Position numbers and translations under genes: made by a program
NCBI GenBank assembly: GCA_905182195.1
Contig: CAJJAW010000001.1
Coordinates: 62,001-126,000 of the forward strand
DNA from: Alphaproteobacteria bacterium UBA4588
GTDB taxonomy: Bacteria; Pseudomonadota; Alphaproteobacteria; Rhodobacterales; Rhodobacteraceae
Direction: 5' to 3'
DNA length: 64,000 nt
The notes under the pieces: generated by a model
The model's database searches: none
The model's input: the letters and a program-made list of their open reading frames with translations, nothing else
What the model was told of the DNA's origin: nothing
Shown here: positions 8,260 through 20,550 of the stretch, one piece after another
Numbering within the stretch: the stretch's first letter is position 1
Layout: every line of letters starts with the position of its first letter

Positions 8260-9555
8260 ATGCTGAAAGATCAAGATCGTATCTTTACAAATCTTTATGG
8301 GATGCATGAGCGCAGCCTGAAAGGTGCTAAGACGCGGGGCCATTGGGACCGCACTGCTGCGCTGATTAAAAAGGGCCGGGATTGGATCATCGAAGAGATG
8401 AAAAAATCTGGTCTGCGTGGCCGTGGCGGCGCTGGTTTTCCAACCGGTTTGAAGTGGTCTTTCATGCCGAAGGAAAGCGATGGTAGGCCTTCATATTTGG
8501 TGATTAATGCCGATGAATCTGAGCCTGGAACATGTAAAGACCGTGAGATAATGCGCCATGATCCGCATACATTGATTGAGGGTTGCTTGATTGCCTCCTT
8601 TGCGATGAATGCCAATGCTTGTTACATCTACATCCGCGGTGAGTATGTGCGTGAGCGTGAAGCTCTACAGGCTGCGATTGATGAGGCATATTACGCGGGT
8701 TTGGTTGGTAAGAATGCAGCTAAATCCGGCTGGGACTTTGATATTTACCTTCACCATGGGGCAGGCGCTTATATTTGTGGCGAAGAAACTGCTTTGCTTG
8801 AAAGCCTTGAGGGCAAAAAAGGCATGCCACGAATGAAGCCGCCGTTTCCTGCGGGGGCGGGTCTTTATGGGTGTCCGACAACCGTAAACAATGTGGAATC
8901 TATTGCTGTTGTGCCCACCATCCTACGGCGTGGTGGCGATTGGTTCTCGGGCTTCGGTCGCCCAAATAATGCTGGCACCAAATTATTTGCAATTTCTGGT
9001 CATGTGAACAGTCCTTGTGTGGTTGAGGAAGAGATGTCGATCACCTTTGATGAACTGATTGATAAACATTGCGGTGGCATTCGTGGTGGCTGGGATAATT
9101 TAAAAGCTGTGATACCAGGCGGATCTTCTGTGCCAATGTTGCCCGGCTCTGTAATGCGCAAAGATGCAATTATGGATTTTGACTGGTTGCGCGCGCAACG
9201 CTCGGGGCTCGGCACTGCGGCTGTGATTGTTATGGACCAATCCACTGATGTGGTGAAAGCCATTTGGCGTTTGGCAAAGTTTTACAAGCATGAAAGCTGT
9301 GGCCAGTGTACGCCTTGCCGTGAGGGCACGGGCTGGATGATGCGGGTTATGGAGCGTTTGGTGACAGGCCATGCGGAGCCGGAAGAAATTGATATGCTGT
9401 TGGATGTGACCAAGCAGGTTGAAGGGCACACCATCTGCGCGCTTGGGGATGCGGCTGCTTGGCCTATCCAAGGATTGATCCGGCATTTTAGGGACGACAT
9501 TGAAGAGCGGATTGCCCATAAACGCAAATCGGGTCATGGATTTGCGGCGGAGTAA
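8260..9555 (+). CDS. nuoF: NADH-quinone oxidoreductase subunit F
   Basis: NuoF (51 kDa subunit) binds NADH and FMN and holds cluster N3. The 431-residue protein has the FMN/NADH loop [17 protein letters not shown], the glycine-rich [22 protein letters not shown], and the N3 ligands Cys347, Cys350 and Cys353 (SCGQCTPC) plus Cys393 (HTICALGD). The length is typical. The start at 8260 lies five bases after the stop of the preceding small membrane-protein gene, so the two are probably cotranslated. Confidence 0.98.
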   Translation: MLKDQDRIFTNLYGMHERSLKGAKTRGHWDRTAALIKKGRDWIIEEMKKSGLRGRGGAGFPTGLKWSFMPKESDGRPSYLVINADESEPGTCKDREIMRHDPHTLIEGCLIASFAMNANACYIYIRGEYVREREALQAAIDEAYYAGLVGKNAAKSGWDFDIYLHHGAGAYICGEETALLESLEGKKGMPRMKPPFPAGAGLYGCPTTVNNVESIAVVPTILRRGGDWFSGFGRPNNAGTKLFAISGHVNSPCVVEEEMSITFDELIDKHCGGIRGGWDNLKAVIPGGSSVPMLPGSVMRKDAIMDFDWLRAQRSGLGTAAVIVMDQSTDVVKAIWRLAKFYKHESCGQCTPCREGTGWMMRVMERLVTGHAEPEEIDMLLDVTKQVEGHTICALGDAAAWPIQGLIRHFRDDIEERIAHKRKSGHGFAAE

Positions 9556-9558
9556 GGT

Positions 9559-9993
9559 ATGATTTTGACCAACCCATATTGCACGCGGACTTTTGCACCT
9601 ATGAAAGCCTTACTTATGGTAGCCTTCATGATGCCGTCGCAGGGCATGGCCAAACAGGGCTTAGACAAAGAAGTTGAGATCAACAACGGGCTCATCACGA
9701 TCAGCATGGCTGATACAATCCGAAACGCTTGTCCTGATATCTCAGCTCGTTTTGTTGAGGCCTTTATCTTTCTAAAGTCATTAGAAAGCCAAGCGCTCAC
9801 ACTGGGCTATGATGCCTCTGAAATTAAAGAGTTTATCAACGACGCTGATGAAAAAGATCGGGTTTTGGATCTTGCCCAAACTGGTTTGACCAACATTGGA
9901 GTTTTGCCCGACCAACCCGCGACCTATTGCACTGTGGGGCTTGCTGAAATTCAGGCAGGCTCCGCAATCGGAAAATTGCTGAAAGCGAAGTAA
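9559..9993 (+). CDS. Exported small protein between nuoF and nuoG (DUF5333-like)
   Basis: The product (144 aa from ATG 9559, or 130 aa from ATG 9601) resembles the DUF5333 proteins encoded between nuoF and nuoG in Rhodobacterales; I name this family from memory. From the second ATG the N-terminus reads [17 protein letters not shown], a good signal peptide with a plausible cleavage after MA, so a periplasmic location is likely. From the first ATG a 14-residue extension precedes it, but GGAG (9549 onward) favours that start. The mature part is mostly helical and has two cysteines (NACPD, TYCTV) that could form a disulfide. The role is unknown. Confidence 0.75.
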   Translation: MILTNPYCTRTFAPMKALLMVAFMMPSQGMAKQGLDKEVEINNGLITISMADTIRNACPDISARFVEAFIFLKSLESQALTLGYDASEIKEFINDADEKDRVLDLAQTGLTNIGVLPDQPATYCTVGLAEIQAGSAIGKLLKAK

Positions 9994-9995
9994 AT

Positions 9996-12014
9996 ATGTC
10001 TAACCTGCTTAAAATCATCATCAACGATCAAGAGATCGAAGTAGACGGCGCAATGACGCTGATCCAGGCCTGTGAACAGCTCGGGGTAGAGGTGCCACGG
10101 TTTTGTTACCACGAACGTCTGACCATCGCTGGAAATTGCCGTATGTGTTTGGTCGAAGTGGTTGGTGGCCCTCCTAAGCCTGTAGCCTCTTGTGCGATGC
10201 AGGTACGTGACTTGCGTCCGGGACCCGAGGGCCAACTACCGGTTGTTAAAACAAATTCTCCAATGGTTAAAAAAGCCCGAGAGGGTGTAATGGAATTTTT
10301 ACTCATCAACCACCCGCTTGATTGCCCAATATGTGATCAGGGCGGTGAATGTGATTTGCAGGATCAAGCCATGGCTTACGGCGTAGATTTCAGCCGTTTT
10401 AGGGAGCCAAAGCGAGCGACTGAGGATTTGGATCTAGGCCCATTGGTCGAAACCCACATGACTCGCTGCATCTCTTGCACCCGCTGCGTGCGGTTTACCT
10501 CGGAAGTGGCTGGCCTTACGCAGATGGGCCAGACGGGTCGTGGAGAAGACTCTGAAATTACAAGCTATTTGGGTCAAACCCTTGATAGTAATCTGCAAGG
10601 CAATATCATCGACCTTTGTCCTGTGGGTGCTTTGGTATCAAAGCCTTACGCCTTTACAGCTCGGCCTTGGGAGCTAAGTAAGACCGATTCAATTGACGTG
10701 ATGGACGCGCTTGGGTCCAATATCCGAGTCGACACTAAAGGTCGTGAAGTGATGCGGTTTTTGCCCCGTAATCATGATGGTGTGAACGAAGAATGGCTGG
10801 CCGATAAATCCCGCTTTGTCTGGGATGGTCTGCGCCGCCAACGGTTGGATCAACCCTATATCCGCGAAGCAGGCAAGCTGCGCCCGGCCACATGGCCAGA
10901 AGCGCTTGCAAAAGCTGCATCGGCCATGACTGGCAAAAAGATAGTGGGCTTGATAGGTGATTTGGTTTCAGTTGAACCCGCTTTTGCGCTGAAGCAATTG
11001 GTGTTGGGACTGGGCGGCACATTGGAATGCCGCACGGATGGCGCAAAGCTGCCTGCGGGGAATCGCAGCGGGTATGTTGGCACGGCGACTGTGGAAGACA
11101 TCGACAATTCCAAAATGATTCAACTGATTGCCACCAATCCCAAAGTGGAGGCGCCAGTCTTGAATGCGCGCATTCGCAAAGCTTGGAGCCGGGGTGCCAA
11201 TATTGGCTTGATCGGAGAGACTGTTGATCTGACTTATGAATACACGCATATGGGCAATGGCCGCGCAGATTTGAAGTCTTTATTGAAGCAAAAATTCACC
11301 GATGTACTGACCATGCCGTCGTTGGTGATCGTGGGGCAAGCGGCGATACAGGGGGAAGATGGTGAGTCTGTTTTGGGCGCTGTCATGGAGCTGTGCACTA
11401 AAACAGAAAGCAAGCTTTTGGTTCTGCACTCTGCGGCCTCTCGCGTGGGACTCATGGATCTGGGCTGTACGACCGAAGGTGGGGTTGATGCTGCTGTTAC
11501 GGATGCAGATGTGGTCTATAATCTTGGTGTTGATGAAATGGACATCGCACCTGGTGCATTTGTAATCTACCAAGGTAGCCATGGAGATCGCGGCGCGCAT
11601 CGCGCTGATGTAATCTTGCCAGGGGCTACCTATACGGAAGAAAACGGTTTATTTGTGAACACTGAAGGTAGGCCTCAATTGGCACAACGTGCGGGCTTTG
11701 CGCCAGGCCAGGCCAAAGAGAATTGGGCTATCCTGCGGGCATTATCTGCCGAATTGGGGGCTACATTGCCTTACGACTCATTGGCGCAATTGCGTCAGGC
11801 TTTGGTGACTGAAGTTCCGCATTTTGCGCAGATTGACCAAGTTCCCAGCAATGAATGGGTTGCTGTAACCGGTGGAAAACTTGGCAAGGGTGACTTTGGT
11901 GTCGCAATTTCTGATTACTACCTGAGCAATCCAATTGCGCGGGCCAGTACGCTGATGGCGGAGCTATCGGCCAATGCCAAAGCGCGCGCTACCGCGCCGA
12001 TGGCGGCTGAATAA
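9996..12014 (+). CDS. nuoG: NADH-quinone oxidoreductase subunit G
   Basis: NuoG (75 kDa subunit) carries several iron-sulfur clusters of the peripheral arm. The 672-residue protein begins with a 2Fe-2S domain whose ligands are Cys37, Cys48, Cys51 and Cys66 (FCYHE, NCRMC, SCAMQ). Next comes the His/Cys cluster segment [18 protein letters not shown], then [12 protein letters not shown] and [12 protein letters not shown] for the two 4Fe-4S clusters N4/N5 of the family. The rest is the molybdopterin oxidoreductase-like domain, which does not bind a cofactor in complex I. The length is normal for alphaproteobacteria. Confidence 0.98.
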   Translation: MSNLLKIIINDQEIEVDGAMTLIQACEQLGVEVPRFCYHERLTIAGNCRMCLVEVVGGPPKPVASCAMQVRDLRPGPEGQLPVVKTNSPMVKKAREGVMEFLLINHPLDCPICDQGGECDLQDQAMAYGVDFSRFREPKRATEDLDLGPLVETHMTRCISCTRCVRFTSEVAGLTQMGQTGRGEDSEITSYLGQTLDSNLQGNIIDLCPVGALVSKPYAFTARPWELSKTDSIDVMDALGSNIRVDTKGREVMRFLPRNHDGVNEEWLADKSRFVWDGLRRQRLDQPYIREAGKLRPATWPEALAKAASAMTGKKIVGLIGDLVSVEPAFALKQLVLGLGGTLECRTDGAKLPAGNRSGYVGTATVEDIDNSKMIQLIATNPKVEAPVLNARIRKAWSRGANIGLIGETVDLTYEYTHMGNGRADLKSLLKQKFTDVLTMPSLVIVGQAAIQGEDGESVLGAVMELCTKTESKLLVLHSAASRVGLMDLGCTTEGGVDAAVTDADVVYNLGVDEMDIAPGAFVIYQGSHGDRGAHRADVILPGATYTEENGLFVNTEGRPQLAQRAGFAPGQAKENWAILRALSAELGATLPYDSLAQLRQALVTEVPHFAQIDQVPSNEWVAVTGGKLGKGDFGVAISDYYLSNPIARASTLMAELSANAKARATAPMAAE

Positions 12015-12018
12015 GACG

Positions 12019-12207
12019 ATGGATCTAGAATTTTCACATGCGGGAGAAATAGCGTGTAATTCGTTTATAAACCTGAGAGTTGAGGCTAGTATTTTCCGCA
12101 CTAATGCGTTTTACAGCAAATTGAAAAGTGGGCCACTTTGGCAGTCAATAATTGAAGCGCAAGTCATTGTGGCCGACCGCAAGGAACGGGGGATACCTAA
12201 GGTATGA
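12019..12207 (+). CDS. Small hypothetical protein between nuoG and nuoH (62 aa)
   Basis: From ATG 12019, four bases after the nuoG stop, a 62-residue frame (starting [16 protein letters not shown]) runs to a TGA at 12205-12207 that overlaps the nuoH ATG (ATGA). The frame is open upstream to 11974, but that part lies in nuoG. There is no membrane helix and only one cysteine. The C-terminal half ([19 protein letters not shown]) could form an amphipathic helix. I do not recognise a family. Its exact fit and coupling to nuoH are the main evidence. It is the third such filler gene in this operon. Confidence 0.45.
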   Translation: MDLEFSHAGEIACNSFINLRVEASIFRTNAFYSKLKSGPLWQSIIEAQVIVADRKERGIPKV

Positions 12208-13241
12208 ACGAATTCTTTTCTACAAACCTTGGGATTGCTGTGATCCTTCTAGCTCAAACCCTCGCTGTCGTGGGTTTTGTAATGATAAGCCTATTGTTTT
12301 TGGTCTATGGTGACCGTAAAATATGGGCTGCGGTTCAGATGCGGCGGGGTCCGAATGTGGTGGGCCTGTTTGGCATGTTGCAAACTGTGGCTGATGCGCT
12401 GAAATATGTCTTCAAAGAGATTATTATCCCTGCGGGGGCCGATCGTCCGGTGTTCATTCTTGCGCCGCTGGTCTCCTTTGTTTTGGCCATGCTGGCCTGG
12501 GCGGTGATCCCGTTCAACAGCACTTGGGTTTTAGCGGATATAAATGTGGCGTTGTTGTTTGTTTTTGCGGTGTCATCACTTGAAGTTTATGGCGTAATTA
12601 TGGGGGGCTGGGCCTCCAACTCAAAATATCCTTTTTTGGGATCACTGCGGTCTGCGGCTCAAATGATTTCCTACGAAGTATCGATGGGGTTGATCATAAT
12701 TGGGGTGATTATATCCACAGGTTCAATGAACTTCGGTGATATAGTTGCAGCACAAAATGGCGATCTTGGCCTTTTCAACTGGTATTTTATCCCTCATTTT
12801 CCAATGGTATTTTTGTTTTTTATCAGCGCGTTGGCGGAAACAAATCGCCCACCCTTTGATTTGCCGGAAGCAGAATCAGAGTTGGTGGCGGGATATCAGG
12901 TTGAATATTCATCGACGCCATTCTTGTTGTTCATGGCCGGCGAGTACATTGCCATCTTTTTGATGTGCGCCTTGATTACCTTGTTATTTTTTGGAGGCTG
13001 GACATCTCCTTTGCCCTTTATCGCAGATGGGCCAGTCTGGATGGTTGGCAAAATGGCCATCTTCTTTTTCCTCATTGCAATGGTGAAGGCTCTTGTGCCG
13101 CGCTATCGTTATGACCAGTTGATGCGCTTGGGCTGGAAGGTATTTTTGCCTTTCTCCTTGGGTTGGGTGGTTTTTGTGGCCTTTGCAGCGAAATTCGGTT
13201 GGTTCTGGGGGCTGTTCGCTCGCTGGACGGTGGGAGGCTAA
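12204..13241 (+). CDS. nuoH: NADH-quinone oxidoreductase subunit H
   Basis: NuoH (ND1) links the membrane arm to the peripheral arm and forms part of the quinone tunnel. The 345-residue protein is highly hydrophobic, with about eight helices. It contains the conserved loops [36 protein letters not shown] with [10 protein letters not shown], and [20 protein letters not shown]. The acidic residues of the last loop are typical of the proton-coupling E-channel. It is coupled to the upstream small gene by a 4-base overlap. Confidence 0.98.
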   Translation: MNEFFSTNLGIAVILLAQTLAVVGFVMISLLFLVYGDRKIWAAVQMRRGPNVVGLFGMLQTVADALKYVFKEIIIPAGADRPVFILAPLVSFVLAMLAWAVIPFNSTWVLADINVALLFVFAVSSLEVYGVIMGGWASNSKYPFLGSLRSAAQMISYEVSMGLIIIGVIISTGSMNFGDIVAAQNGDLGLFNWYFIPHFPMVFLFFISALAETNRPPFDLPEAESELVAGYQVEYSSTPFLLFMAGEYIAIFLMCALITLLFFGGWTSPLPFIADGPVWMVGKMAIFFFLIAMVKALVPRYRYDQLMRLGWKVFLPFSLGWVVFVAFAAKFGWFWGLFARWTVGG

Positions 13242-13245
13242 ATAA

Positions 13246-13740
13246 ATGGCAAATATCGATTACACACGTGCGGTGAAATATTTCCTGCTACAGGATTTCT
13301 GGGCCGCGTTTAAATTGGGCATGAAATATTTTTTCCGCCCTAAGGCGACGTTGAACTACCCTCATGAAAAAGGCCCCTTGAGCCCTAGATTTCGTGGTGA
13401 ACATGCATTGCGGCGTTACCCAAATGGTGAAGAGCGTTGTATTGCTTGTAAGCTTTGTGAGGCTATTTGTCCCGCACAGGCAATCACAATTGATGCAGAG
13501 CCACGCGATGATGGCAGCCGGCGTACCACCCGTTATGACATCGATATGACTAAATGCATCTATTGCGGTTTCTGCGAAGAGGCCTGCCCAGTAGATGCTA
13601 TCGTTGAAGGGCCCAATTTTGAGTTTTCAACTGAGACACGTGAAGAACTATTCTATGACAAATCTAAATTGCTAGAAAATGGTGACCGTTGGGAGGCTGA
13701 GATTGCACACAATCTCGAACTTGACGCGCCATATCGCTAA
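13246..13740 (+). CDS. nuoI: NADH-quinone oxidoreductase subunit I
   Basis: NuoI (TYKY) carries the 4Fe-4S clusters N6a and N6b. The 164-residue protein has two ferredoxin motifs: [12 protein letters not shown] with Cys65, 68, 71 and 75, and [12 protein letters not shown] with Cys104, 107, 110 and 114. An N-terminal amphipathic stretch (residues 9-32) fits docking on NuoH. The length and the C-terminus (LELDAPYR) are typical. It starts four bases after nuoH. Confidence 0.98.
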   Translation: MANIDYTRAVKYFLLQDFWAAFKLGMKYFFRPKATLNYPHEKGPLSPRFRGEHALRRYPNGEERCIACKLCEAICPAQAITIDAEPRDDGSRRTTRYDIDMTKCIYCGFCEEACPVDAIVEGPNFEFSTETREELFYDKSKLLENGDRWEAEIAHNLELDAPYR

Positions 13741-13763
13741 ACGGCATCGGGGAAGGAAACACA

Positions 13764-14369
13764 ATGGGTATCGCGGAGCTCGCGTTTTACACATTTTCAA
13801 TGTCCACTTTGATCGGTGGCACTTTCACGGTTGTGTCGCGCAACCCGGTTCATTCGGTCCTATGGCTGATCTTGGCTTTTTTATCGGCAGCAGGTTTGTT
13901 CGTGCTCTTGGGTGCTGAATTTGTCGCCATGCTGCTGATCATCGTCTATGTAGGCGCCGTTGCGGTGTTATTTTTGTTTGTGGTGATGATGCTGGATGTG
14001 GATTTTGCTGAACTTAAGGCTGAGATGGCAAAATATTTGCCTCTTGGCCTGCTGATAGGCGTGATCGTTTTGATGCAGCTGATGTTCGCCTTAGGGGTTT
14101 GGGATTATTCCTCAGGCTATGAAGATAGGGTGGCGGCTGCAATTGGAAGCGGCACTAATACTGCTGAGCTGGGCGCTATAATCTATGACGAATATATTTT
14201 GATATTTCAACTGTCTGGGTTGATTTTGTTGGTGGCGATGATTGGGGCCATTGTTCTGACTCTACGCCATCGTACAGATGTCAAACGCCAAGATGTGGTT
14301 GCGCAGATGATGCGTGATCCCGCCAAGGCGATGGAGTTGAAAAACGTTAAACCGGGGCAGGGACTATGA
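13764..14369 (+). CDS. nuoJ: NADH-quinone oxidoreductase subunit J
   Basis: NuoJ (ND6) is a membrane-arm subunit with five helices. The 201-residue protein shows the conserved N-terminal block [20 protein letters not shown], the [26 protein letters not shown] segment that contains the pi-bulge helix TMH3, and a soluble C-terminus. The start is preceded by GGGGAAGGA-type sequence. Its stop overlaps the nuoK start (ATGA). Confidence 0.97.
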   Translation: MGIAELAFYTFSMSTLIGGTFTVVSRNPVHSVLWLILAFLSAAGLFVLLGAEFVAMLLIIVYVGAVAVLFLFVVMMLDVDFAELKAEMAKYLPLGLLIGVIVLMQLMFALGVWDYSSGYEDRVAAAIGSGTNTAELGAIIYDEYILIFQLSGLILLVAMIGAIVLTLRHRTDVKRQDVVAQMMRDPAKAMELKNVKPGQGL

Positions 14370-14671
14370 TCGGACTTGAACATTATCTGGCCGTCGCGGC
14401 GGCACTGTTTGTTATAGGCATCTTTGGGCTGTTTCTAAATCGCAAAAACATCATCATTTTGCTGATGAGCATTGAATTGATGCTACTCAGCGTAAATATC
14501 AACTTCGTAGCCTTCTCTGCCTATCTGAACGATTATGTGGGCCAAATCTTCACTCTTTTTGTTCTAACAGTAGCCGCTGCAGAAGCTGCGATTGGTCTGG
14601 CAATTTTGGTATGTTTCTTCCGTAACAAAGGCTCGATTGATGTTGAAGACGTCAACGTAATGAAAGGGTAA
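14366..14671 (+). CDS. nuoK: NADH-quinone oxidoreductase subunit K
   Basis: NuoK (ND4L) is a three-helix membrane subunit. The 101-residue length is exactly typical. Both conserved membrane glutamates are in place: one in [15 protein letters not shown] and one in [12 protein letters not shown]. They are part of the charged chain that transmits proton pumping. Its ATG overlaps the nuoJ stop, and nuoL follows after six bases. Confidence 0.98.
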   Translation: MIGLEHYLAVAAALFVIGIFGLFLNRKNIIILLMSIELMLLSVNINFVAFSAYLNDYVGQIFTLFVLTVAAAEAAIGLAILVCFFRNKGSIDVEDVNVMKG

Positions 14672-14677
14672 GGCGGT

Positions 14678-16798
14678 ATGGAAACGATACTTCTATTTGC
14701 CCCTTTGGTGGGGGCTCTGATTGCAGGCTTTGGCCATGGTGTGATTGGTGATAAAGCGGCGCAGGTCTTAACCACTGGATTGCTGTTTCTTTCTGCCCTT
14801 TTGTCTTGGGTGGTTTTTTTAAGCTTCGACGGGCAAACAGAAAGCATTCAAATTCTGCGTTGGATTGAAAGCGGTACCCTTTCTACGGATTGGGCCATTC
14901 GTATTGACCGTCTAACCACGATCATGTTGATCGTGATTACCACTGTATCAGCTTTGGTGCATCTCTATTCCATAGGTTACATGGCTGATGACGAGCATTT
15001 CCGTGAGGGCGAAAGCTATCGTCCACGCTTCTTTTCTTATCTGTCTTTCTTCACATTCGCCATGCTGATGCTGGTAACCTCAGACAACCTGCTGCAGCTG
15101 TTTTTCGGCTGGGAAGGTGTGGGTGTGGCCTCCTATTTGCTAATTGGCTTTTATATCCGCAAACAAAGTGCTGGTGCTGCGGCGATCAAAGCTTTTGTAG
15201 TCAACCGTGTGGGTGACTTTGGTTTTCTGCTGGGGATTTTTGCGCTCTATCTGGTGGCCGATAGTATCAAATTTGAGGACATCTTTCTGATTGGTCCGGA
15301 ACTGGCTTCGATGAAGTTGCATTTTCTTTGGCGTGATTGGAATGCGGCCAATTTAATTGCATTTTTGCTCTTCGTGGGGGCAATGGGTAAATCCGCACAA
15401 TTAATCTTGCACACTTGGTTACCAGACGCGATGGAGGGACCAACGCCTGTCTCAGCTTTGATCCATGCGGCCACAATGGTTACTGCTGGGGTGTTTTTGA
15501 TCTGCCGAATGTCACCAATTATGGAATTTGCTCCTGATACAATGGGTTTTATTGTATTTTTAGGGGCCTCTACGGCGTTCTTTGCGGCCACGGTTGGATT
15601 GGTTCAAAACGACATCAAACGGGTCATTGCCTATTCTACCTGTTCTCAGCTGGGCTATATGTTTGTTGCGGCTGGTTTGGGTGTCTACTCGGTTGCGATG
15701 TTTCACCTTTTAACTCATGCTTTCTTTAAAGCGATGCTGTTTTTAGGTGCTGGGTCTGTGATCCATGGCATGCATCATGAGCAAGATATGCGCAACTATG
15801 GGGGGTTGCGTAAAAAAATGCCCTATACATTCTGGGCGATGATGATCGGTACTTTGGCAATCACTGGGGTGGGAATTCCATTGACCCATTACGGTTTTGC
15901 GGGATTTTTGTCTAAGGATGCTGTGATTGAGAGCGCTTACGCTGGTACAATGGGCGGTTACGCCTTTTGGATGCTGGTAATTGCCGCGCTGTTCACCAGC
16001 TTTTATAGCTGGCGTTTGATGTTCCTCACCTTCTTTGGAACCTCGCGTGGCGACAAGCACACCCACGATGATAGCCATGAAAGTCCAGCTGTGATGCTGG
16101 TTCCGCTTGCGGTCTTGGCTGTGGGTGCGATTTTCTCTGGCATGGTGTTTTACAAGCCCTTCTTTGGTGATCACCACAAAGTGGAAGTGTTTTTTGGCAT
16201 TGTTGAAGACAGCGAAACTCATGATGCAGATCATGCCAGTACTAGCTTCTCTTTAATAGCTCCAGCCCATGCGTCAGGGACGACTGAGCCTGAGGCACAC
16301 GCACCGGTGGGGGACAACGAAGAAATAAAAGTAGTTGGCGATAAATTGGGCAAGGGCGCAATTTACATGGCGCCAACCAATACGGTTCTGGATGACGCGC
16401 ATCATGTGCATTGGCTAGTAAAAATTGCACCTTTCATTGCTATGGCCTTGGGCTTTGTCACTGCTTGGTTGTTTTACATGACAAAACTGGACCTGCCGCG
16501 CCGCGTGGCTGAGAGCAATCCTGTACTTTACCGTTTTCTACTGAATAAGTGGTATTTCGATGAAATTTACGATGTGATTTTTGTGGGCCCTGCGCAATGG
16601 TTGGGCCGCACCCTCTGGAAATTTGTGGACGGTAGGATCATCGACGGTGGCATCAACGGATTGGCAATGGGGATTATTCCATTCTTTACAAAATGGGCAG
16701 GCCGTATGCAATCTGGCTATATCTTCACCTATGCCTTTGGCATGGTTATCGGTATCGCAGTTTTGGTTACTTGGATGACCATTGCGGGGGGTAAGTAA
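14678..16798 (+). CDS. nuoL: NADH-quinone oxidoreductase subunit L
   Basis: NuoL (ND5) is the distal antiporter-like proton-pumping subunit, with a lateral amphipathic helix at its C-terminus. The 706-residue protein has the family motifs [42 protein letters not shown] (pumping lysine/His region) and [18 protein letters not shown]. Between about residues 497 and 550 there is a His/Asp/Glu-rich soluble loop ([12 protein letters not shown] to [11 protein letters not shown]) before the last helices. Long loops here are common in alphaproteobacteria. The stop codon shares its last base with the nuoM ATG. Confidence 0.98.
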   Translation: METILLFAPLVGALIAGFGHGVIGDKAAQVLTTGLLFLSALLSWVVFLSFDGQTESIQILRWIESGTLSTDWAIRIDRLTTIMLIVITTVSALVHLYSIGYMADDEHFREGESYRPRFFSYLSFFTFAMLMLVTSDNLLQLFFGWEGVGVASYLLIGFYIRKQSAGAAAIKAFVVNRVGDFGFLLGIFALYLVADSIKFEDIFLIGPELASMKLHFLWRDWNAANLIAFLLFVGAMGKSAQLILHTWLPDAMEGPTPVSALIHAATMVTAGVFLICRMSPIMEFAPDTMGFIVFLGASTAFFAATVGLVQNDIKRVIAYSTCSQLGYMFVAAGLGVYSVAMFHLLTHAFFKAMLFLGAGSVIHGMHHEQDMRNYGGLRKKMPYTFWAMMIGTLAITGVGIPLTHYGFAGFLSKDAVIESAYAGTMGGYAFWMLVIAALFTSFYSWRLMFLTFFGTSRGDKHTHDDSHESPAVMLVPLAVLAVGAIFSGMVFYKPFFGDHHKVEVFFGIVEDSETHDADHASTSFSLIAPAHASGTTEPEAHAPVGDNEEIKVVGDKLGKGAIYMAPTNTVLDDAHHVHWLVKIAPFIAMALGFVTAWLFYMTKLDLPRRVAESNPVLYRFLLNKWYFDEIYDVIFVGPAQWLGRTLWKFVDGRIIDGGINGLAMGIIPFFTKWAGRMQSGYIFTYAFGMVIGIAVLVTWMTIAGGK

Positions 16799-18348
16799 TG
16801 AGTAACCTTCTCAGCCTAATCACCTTCATTCCCCTTGTCGCAGCGGTCATTCTGTCGCTGCTTGCGCGTGGCGATAGTCAACCTGCACAGCAGAATATAA
16901 AATATCTGGCACTTGCTGCAACTGTGTTCACATTTATAGCCTCGCTCATGTTGTTATTTGGTTTTGATGCAGGTGACACTGGCTTTCAGTTTGTGGAAGA
17001 GCACAGCTGGTTACTAGGCATGCAATATAAAATGGGTGTCGATGGCATCAGCATTTTGTTTGTTATGCTGACCACCTTCACCATGCCTTTGGTGATTGCA
17101 GCCTCTTGGAATGTAAACCACCGTCTGAAAGAGTACATGATCGCCTTTTTAGTGCTGGAAACTTTGATGATTGGCGTGTTCTGCGCTCTGGATTTGGTGC
17201 TGTTTTACATGTTCTTTGAGGCCGGCTTGATTCCTATGTTCCTGATTATCGGGATCTGGGGTGGCAAGGCACGGATTTACGCCTCGTTTAAGTTCTTTCT
17301 CTATACCTTCCTGGGTTCTGTCTTGATGCTGGTGGCAATGGTGGCGATGTTTGCGGATGCGGGCACCACTGATATGGTTGTGCTTCTTACCCATAACTTT
17401 GGCTCTGAAACGCTTGGCGTTTTTGGCTTTCAAATTCTTGGCGGGGCACAGACCCTGATGTGGATTGCTTTCTTTGCATCTTTTGCAGTAAAAATGCCAA
17501 TGTGGCCAGTTCACACATGGTTGCCCGATGCTCACGTACAAGCGCCCGCGGCGGGCTCTGTGGTGCTTGCGGCGATCCTCTTAAAAATGGGTGGCTACGG
17601 TTTTCTACGGTTCTCGTTGCCGATGTTTCCTGTGGCATCTGATCTGCTGGCGCCTTTGGTGTTTTGGATGTCTGCGATTGCGATTGTTTACACTTCTCTG
17701 GTGGCTTTGGCACAACAGGACATGAAAAAGCTTATTGCCTATTCTTCGGTGGCGCATATGGGATATGTGACAATGGGGATTTTTGCGGCCAACCAACAAG
17801 GTGTGGATGGTGCTATCTTCCAAATGATTAGCCATGGCTTTATCTCGGGTGCGTTGTTTCTCTGTGTTGGCGTCATTTATGACCGTATGCACACCCGCGA
17901 CATCGAGGCATATGGTGGCTTGGTCAACAGGATGCCTAGCTATGCATTGATCTTCTTGTTTTTTACGATGGCCAATGTGGGTTTGCCAGGTACCTCGGGG
18001 TTTGTGGGTGAGTTTCTCACCCTGGTGGGGATTTTCCAAGTTAATACTTGGGTGGCACTGTTTGCTGCGTCCGGGGTGATATTGTCAGCCGCCTATGCAC
18101 TTTGGCTTTACCGTCGGGTGGTAATGGGCGATCTTATTAAAGAGAGTTTAAAATCTATTACAGATATGGGGCGGCGTGAAAAGATGATTTTTGCACCGCT
18201 CGTTGTGATGACCCTGCTCTTGGGGGTATATCCTGCACTTATTCTTGATATTATTGGGCCGTCTGTGGCGGCCTTGGTTGAAACCTATCACAGCAATGTG
18301 GCCGCTCATGGCATAATGAGTACGGCTGCATCAACTGCGTCCCACTAA
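16798..18348 (+). CDS. nuoM: NADH-quinone oxidoreductase subunit M
   Basis: NuoM (ND4) is an antiporter-like proton pump of the membrane arm. The 516-residue protein contains about fourteen helices. Diagnostic stretches are [19 protein letters not shown] (with the functional Glu), [33 protein letters not shown] (with the pumping Lys) and [16 protein letters not shown]. It begins on the last base of nuoL and is followed after 15 bases by nuoN. Confidence 0.98.
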   Translation: MSNLLSLITFIPLVAAVILSLLARGDSQPAQQNIKYLALAATVFTFIASLMLLFGFDAGDTGFQFVEEHSWLLGMQYKMGVDGISILFVMLTTFTMPLVIAASWNVNHRLKEYMIAFLVLETLMIGVFCALDLVLFYMFFEAGLIPMFLIIGIWGGKARIYASFKFFLYTFLGSVLMLVAMVAMFADAGTTDMVVLLTHNFGSETLGVFGFQILGGAQTLMWIAFFASFAVKMPMWPVHTWLPDAHVQAPAAGSVVLAAILLKMGGYGFLRFSLPMFPVASDLLAPLVFWMSAIAIVYTSLVALAQQDMKKLIAYSSVAHMGYVTMGIFAANQQGVDGAIFQMISHGFISGALFLCVGVIYDRMHTRDIEAYGGLVNRMPSYALIFLFFTMANVGLPGTSGFVGEFLTLVGIFQVNTWVALFAASGVILSAAYALWLYRRVVMGDLIKESLKSITDMGRREKMIFAPLVVMTLLLGVYPALILDIIGPSVAALVETYHSNVAAHGIMSTAASTASH

Positions 18349-18363
18349 AGGGGAATTAGGAAT

Positions 18364-19806
18364 ATGGTCGCGTCTGATTTTTGGACTGTTCTACCTGAGG
18401 TTCTTTTATCGCTCTACGCGATGCTGGCTTTGGTCGTTTTTGTCTACTCGGGCAAGGATAAACACGCGGCTCTTTCCATCTGGTTGACCAGTGGGGTATT
18501 CCTGCTGTTGGCCGCAATCATTGGGCTGAGTAACGCGCCTGAAACGGTCTCTTTTAATGGAATGTTTGTGGAAGATAACTTTGCCCGCTTTGCCAAGGTT
18601 GTAATTTTGCTGTCTGCGGCCATTGTGCTAGTAATGGGTCAAGACTACGCCTCCAAACGTGATATGTTAAAGTTTGAGTATCCTTTGTTGGTCGCTTTGT
18701 CGGTGGTTGGCATGATGGTTATGGTTTCAGCGGGCAGTCTTTTAACCCTCTATATGGGTCTTGAATTGCAATCTTTGGCGCTCTACGTGATTGCGGCTTT
18801 CCGTCGTGACAGTGCCAGATCCACTGAGGCGGGCCTGAAGTATTTCGTGCTAGGGGCATTGTCCTCTGGTCTGCTGCTTTATGGCTCATCATTGGTGTAT
18901 GGCTTTGCAGGCACCGTGGAATTTGCGGGCATTATGCAGGCTACCCAGGGCGATGGCCTGTCCATCGGGCTGCTTCTAGGGCTTGTATTTGTTATCTCTG
19001 GTATGGCATTTAAGGTATCGGCCGCACCGTTTCATATGTGGGCGCCTGACGTTTATGAAGGAGCGCCAACTTCTGTGACCGCTTTTTTCGCAACCGCGCC
19101 GAAGATGGCGGCCATGGGCCTATTTGCCCGAGTGGTGCACGATGCATTTGGCGGTGTGATTGGCGACTGGCAGCAGGTTATAGCTGTTTTGTCGTTGATT
19201 TCAATGTTTTTGGGCGCTGTGGCGGCGATTGGCCAACGCGACATCAAACGATTGATGGCATACTCTTCGATTGCGCATATGGGTTTTGCCCTTATGGGCT
19301 TGGCATCAGGCACCACTTTTGGTGTGCAGGCGATGCTTATCTATATGGCAATCTATGTTACCATGAATATTGGTATGTTTGCCTTCATCCTCTCCATGGA
19401 ACGTGAAGGCCAACCTGTCAGCGATATAGCAGCACTGAACATGTATTCTAAGCAAGAGCCGCTAAAGGCGCTATGTGTTGGCGCTTTAATGTTCTCAATG
19501 GCGGGTGTCCCGCCGCTTGTAGGGTTTTTTGGGAAATTTTACGTGCTACGTGCTGCTTATGACGCTAATATGGCTTGGCTTGCTGTTGCGGGCGTTGTGG
19601 CTTCGGTTATTGGAGCGTTTTACTATATTCGCATCGTGTACTTTATGTACTTCGGTGAGGCGAGTGAGCCTCTGGACGCCAACCTTCCGCGCAGATTGCA
19701 CATTATCTTGGTTGTTTCGGCCGCTTTGATGATTGCAGGCACTTTCTTCAGCTTGTTTGGTATTGAGACATTGGCGCAAATTGCTGCGGCATCTCTTGCA
19801 AATTAA
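18364..19806 (+). CDS. nuoN: NADH-quinone oxidoreductase subunit N
   Basis: NuoN (ND2) is the third antiporter-like proton-pumping subunit. The 480-residue protein shows [18 protein letters not shown] with the conserved Glu, [32 protein letters not shown], and the C-terminal [16 protein letters not shown]-like block (here [20 protein letters not shown]). GGGGAATTAGGAAT precedes the ATG. It is the last complex I gene; birA begins within or just after its stop codon, so the transcript very probably continues. Confidence 0.98.
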   Translation: MVASDFWTVLPEVLLSLYAMLALVVFVYSGKDKHAALSIWLTSGVFLLLAAIIGLSNAPETVSFNGMFVEDNFARFAKVVILLSAAIVLVMGQDYASKRDMLKFEYPLLVALSVVGMMVMVSAGSLLTLYMGLELQSLALYVIAAFRRDSARSTEAGLKYFVLGALSSGLLLYGSSLVYGFAGTVEFAGIMQATQGDGLSIGLLLGLVFVISGMAFKVSAAPFHMWAPDVYEGAPTSVTAFFATAPKMAAMGLFARVVHDAFGGVIGDWQQVIAVLSLISMFLGAVAAIGQRDIKRLMAYSSIAHMGFALMGLASGTTFGVQAMLIYMAIYVTMNIGMFAFILSMEREGQPVSDIAALNMYSKQEPLKALCVGALMFSMAGVPPLVGFFGKFYVLRAAYDANMAWLAVAGVVASVIGAFYYIRIVYFMYFGEASEPLDANLPRRLHIILVVSAALMIAGTFFSLFGIETLAQIAAASLAN

Positions 19807-20539
19807 TCTGCCAAATTCCGTGACCGCCACTATTGTTGACCAGGTTAATTCCACAATGGACTTGGCCCGTTCTTATGATGGCGCCAAAGGTTATCCTCAC
19901 TGGATTATGGCACGTTCTCAAACCCAGGCACGAGGCCGTCACGGTCGATCGTGGCTCAGCTCCGAAGGAGCCTTTGCAGCCAGTTTGGTGATGCAACCTA
20001 ATTGTTCGTTTGCCATCGCGGCACAACGTTCATTTGTGGCTTCCTGTGCGCTTCGCCGCGCACTTTCAACCTATGTAGATGCAAGCTCTTTGGCGCAGAA
20101 ATGGCCAAATGATGTATTGCTCAATGGAGGCAAAGTAGCTGGTATTTTGTTAGAATCCTCTGGCTCGGGTTTCAGTGTCGACAGGCTGACGATCGGGATT
20201 GGTGTTAATCTGGGCCATGCGCCCGCGGATGTGCCAGATGCCAGCTTTGCCCCTGTGGGCTTGGCTGATGTTATTCACCAAACTGTCCCCGCTGAAGCGT
20301 TCCTTGAGGTTTTAGCCGCAGAGTTTGCAGACGTGGAGCATAAGCTTTCTACGGCTGGGTTTGGGGGGATTCGCGCAGAATGGACAGACCATGCAGCTCG
20401 CTTGGGTGAAGTTATCACCGCTCGCACAAGCAAAGAAGTGCATACTGGGAGCTTTGAAGGCCTAGATGAGACTGGGAACCTGATACTGTTGACGCCAGGG
20501 GGTAAGAGAGTCATACCCGCTGCTGATGTTTACTTTTAG
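19796..20539 (+). CDS. birA: Biotin-protein ligase (BirA), catalytic type without HTH
   Basis: This enzyme activates biotin with ATP and attaches it to carrier lysines, for example that of MccA in this window. Seen motifs are VNSTMDLAR near the N-terminus, the biotinoyl-AMP loop [30 protein letters not shown] with the catalytic Lys, and [10 protein letters not shown]. There is no DNA-binding domain, so it is probably not a repressor. The start is uncertain: TTG at 19796 overlaps the nuoN end by 11 bases and gives 247 aa with a family-like N-terminus; GTG at 19820 is an alternative. Neither has a strong ribosome site, which fits coupling to nuoN translation. Confidence 0.9.
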   Translation: MQINLPNSVTATIVDQVNSTMDLARSYDGAKGYPHWIMARSQTQARGRHGRSWLSSEGAFAASLVMQPNCSFAIAAQRSFVASCALRRALSTYVDASSLAQKWPNDVLLNGGKVAGILLESSGSGFSVDRLTIGIGVNLGHAPADVPDASFAPVGLADVIHQTVPAEAFLEVLAAEFADVEHKLSTAGFGGIRAEWTDHAARLGEVITARTSKEVHTGSFEGLDETGNLILLTPGGKRVIPAADVYF

Positions 20540-20550
20540 GGCTTAAAGCG

